DNA of 64,000 nt. Source: Straminergon stramineum (taxonomy: Eukaryota > Streptophyta > Bryopsida > Hypnales > Calliergonaceae). Positions within the stretch are counted from its first letter, which is position 1; every line of letters starts with the position of its first letter. The stretch lies in assembly GCA_963920665.1 (NCBI GenBank), contig OY987269.1, positions 9,054,501-9,118,500 on the forward strand, in the 5' to 3' direction. The notes beneath the pieces were generated by a model that saw only the letters and a program-made list of their open reading frames with translations, made no database searches and had not been told where the DNA came from. Positions 61,350 through 64,000 of this stretch are shown here, piece after piece. A program made the position numbers and the translations under genes.

Positions 61350-64000
61350 TGTGCTTAAGGTTCACAACGACGGCATGCTCAAGACCAAGAATTGAGGAAT
61401 GGCGTGAAAGCACCAGGTCTAGCACATGGAGGTCGTGAGCTGGCAAATGGGATCGCTGCAGAATGACATGTTAATGAACCTCAAAAGCCTATCAATGCAA
61501 CATCACCTTCCATGGCTTTACATGCACTCTTACAACTACAATGCAATCGAAAGAAGTACATGCATTGCACAAAGCTCAATTCTCATAATCTGACCCTTCT
61601 TGTTCACAAATGTTGTTTTGATGTGACACAAATTGTAGGATCAACTAGTCCTTGGAAAGATTCTATGTCTTTCCACTTGAAACCGAACTAGGATTTTGAG
61701 CCGTTGTTAGGATTTTGTGATACAATTAGGGTTTCATGACATAGATTGAGCTGCCCAGCCTTCTTTATTCCTTCTTCATTTTCTCTTGGGTGGCTCCCAA
61801 AAGAATATTGTATAATAATGTTGGTAGCTAAAACATGATTTCTGACAAATTACTACAAATTTGCTATGAAAGTTGACTAAACAATTGCATACTCCTCTTG
61901 GAATTTCTTGTAAGCTTATAGTTGGACCCAAAATATTGTTGAAATTTGGCAACATTATAGCCCAAATGATTGCAAAGTCATGTGGGAGACACTGTGTAGT
62001 CACGAATGCTTCCCTATTTTCATAGGGCTCCCAACATGGGACTCTTGCTACTAAGAGGCAACAAAAAGTAAGAGCTAAAACACAATAAGAAGCAAGAACT
62101 AAAAGGCAAAAAGAAGCAAGGAACAAGAAGCAATAACAACAAAGTGTTTAATTTAGAGGTGGTGGACACAAGAGATGGTGGAAGGTTTCAAAATCCCAAA
62201 CCATTGGCTACCATTTCATACTCTTTTCAAGCTACTTGATGGAATGATAACTAATCAACAATTTAGATATAACTAGTCTACAACTACTCAATAATACTAA
62301 AATTTAAATGTAGTAAAAAAAAGTTGGTGCTTATGTACATACCAATTGCATTGAAGTTGTTCTATATCAATAGTTGATGTTTTGGTACATAATTGTAACA
62401 AAGTCCAATCCATGTTAGCTATAGAACTACTTAATGACAACTTTTGTTTATTAGATGAGAATTTATCAATGTAAATAGCTTGTTTTCACTTCAAATGAAC
62501 TCATGTATGTCTTTTCACTCAAATCACTCATAAGTGACCAAAGACCAATCCACATCAAATTTTCCATTGATTTTTTAGAACTTATTCATTTTTTGAGTCA
62601 TTAAGGACAAGTAATGTTTTTTTAAGTGGTCATTTGGGACATGAATTTCTTCTAGTGATAGTGCTAACTAAACAAGATACTATAGCCAAATAAATGAATG
62701 AAAAATAGATGAAACAAATAAGAATCTAACCACACTCAAAATGAATTTAATCTTGGACATTTTTGTGCACTCAATGATATCAAATAATCATAGAAAAAAA
62801 CTTGAAGGGTTAAAATTTTGCATATGTCAAACATGTGAATAATTGAAGATGATGTACAATTGAAGCAATTAGATCATACATCCAATATATGAACATAATA
62901 ATAATAAAAATAGAATCCCAAGATTCAATTTTAAAAAATAAATTTATTGTAAGTCAAAAGACACTAAGAGGTGACAATATAAAACATTAATAAAAAATTC
63001 AATAACAAGAATTTTGTCCCATAGGGTTCTATTTGTTGATTTCTTTCTTATCCATCCAAATTAGTTTTTACTTTTAAAACAATCAAAATACAAAATTTAT
63101 TAAGATACTTAACGGAAAATAAAATCATATTTAAAATAATGTCCAAAGTACAAACTTCTTTTTGTATGTTTTAGAATATTTCCATTCTCATATTGAACAT
63201 CATAGCCTTAGCTATTTTAATAAATATGCAAGAGATTCATAAATTTGAAATAGATAGAACCAAACTATGTAAGTGAATATTAATGTAAATTTTTGTAATT
63301 TCATATTTCAAAAAAATTGACAAAAAAGTTTCAAATTGTAGAAAAAATTGGTGCAATATGCAATAACTAACCACCATCAAATCCCACAACTTTCATTCAA
63401 GTGACCAAGAAAGTGCAATACCTATCAACCTTCAAAACCTCACGACTTTTCAATCATATAACCAACTGAAGAGAATTCAATTCCTATAAACCATCAAAAC
63501 CACACAACTTTGTATTTTTGCACACTACTATTTGTGCAATTTTACAAAGTGGTTATAAAGTGATGAGGTGGAATGTCTCTTTGGTCTCCATAAGGGTCAT
63601 TTTTAATTTCTTTTTGGTTCATTTCTGTAATCCATGGATCACACAAAGAATGGACAAACCCATGGAAAGCTAGATGGCTTTTCCTATTTTTTTAATTCAA
63701 AACGTGGCTTCCTTTTCTTCCTCACTAATAGCTTCTCTCAATGCAAGGCCTCCTCCCCTTTGGTCCAGAGCCAACAAACAAATCAAACATCTGTTTTAGT
63801 AGTATGGAAAAATAGATAGATTTGAGTAGACCCAGAGTTAACTACTGTAGGAGAAAAAACAAGGAGCGGTAGAACTGCAAGGCTCTGTCCTAATGGAGGC
63901 TAGAGAGAAACTTACTTGCGGCTCAATCTCTTTGAAGTGTGAGAACTGAACAATTTTCTGGCCCTAGACGTCTCCATCTGAGTGTTTGAGGAGATTCGCA
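61350..64000. other. Gene-free right end of the window
   Basis: AT-rich sequence without a supported gene, array or complete element. A TTCTTCTAGTGA word at about 62648 resembles one end of the CACTAG-type MITEs, but no partner was found. Confidence 0.4.

Overview
This window looks like nuclear DNA of a land plant, probably a non-seed lineage such as a bryophyte, lycophyte or fern; that placement is inference. It is AT-rich, gene-poor and full of DNA transposons. Its intact genes are split by introns with GT/AG borders. One belongs to the plant cell-wall fucosyltransferase family GT37. The other resembles the FUT8 (GT23) fucosyltransferases, which flowering plants are not known to use for N-glycan cores. 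I see no operons, CRISPR arrays, rRNA genes or recognisable tRNAs.

Layout. 1-6982: gene-free repeats, with one end of a TTAA-flanked transposon at the left edge. 6983-25183: one 18.2-kb hAT-type element, bounded by the direct repeat ATGCAACT (exact 8-bp target-site duplication) and near-perfect 13-bp terminal inverted repeats. It holds a broken hAT transposase (minus strand), a RING-H2/coiled-coil reading frame (minus), a protein-kinase-like gene (plus), large minisatellite fields, and clusters of a GC-rich motif (GGGCGCGGAC-like) at both ends and beside the TATA boxes of its genes. 25437-25799: a small hAT with similar ends. 27.3-28.3 kb: one copy of an inverted duplication whose partner lies at 55.0-55.9 kb. 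29879-32268: GT37 fucosyltransferase gene (minus, four exons). 34.0-54.9 kb: an archipelago of small transposons (TTAA-flanked elements, fold-back MITEs, GC-rich repeats) without convincing genes. 56798-58827: GT23-like Golgi glycosyltransferase (plus, two exons). 58.8-64 kb: repeats and another TTAA element.

How it fits together. The two glycosyltransferases are the only genes that look intact; both are predicted type II membrane proteins of the Golgi. The hAT element is the most unusual object. It appears to carry two non-transposase genes as cargo, and its motif clusters link the element ends with its internal promoters. The transposase and RING frames stay open across 2-3 kb, interrupted only by stop codons that single C-to-T changes can explain. 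This suggests silencing-associated decay rather than random erosion.
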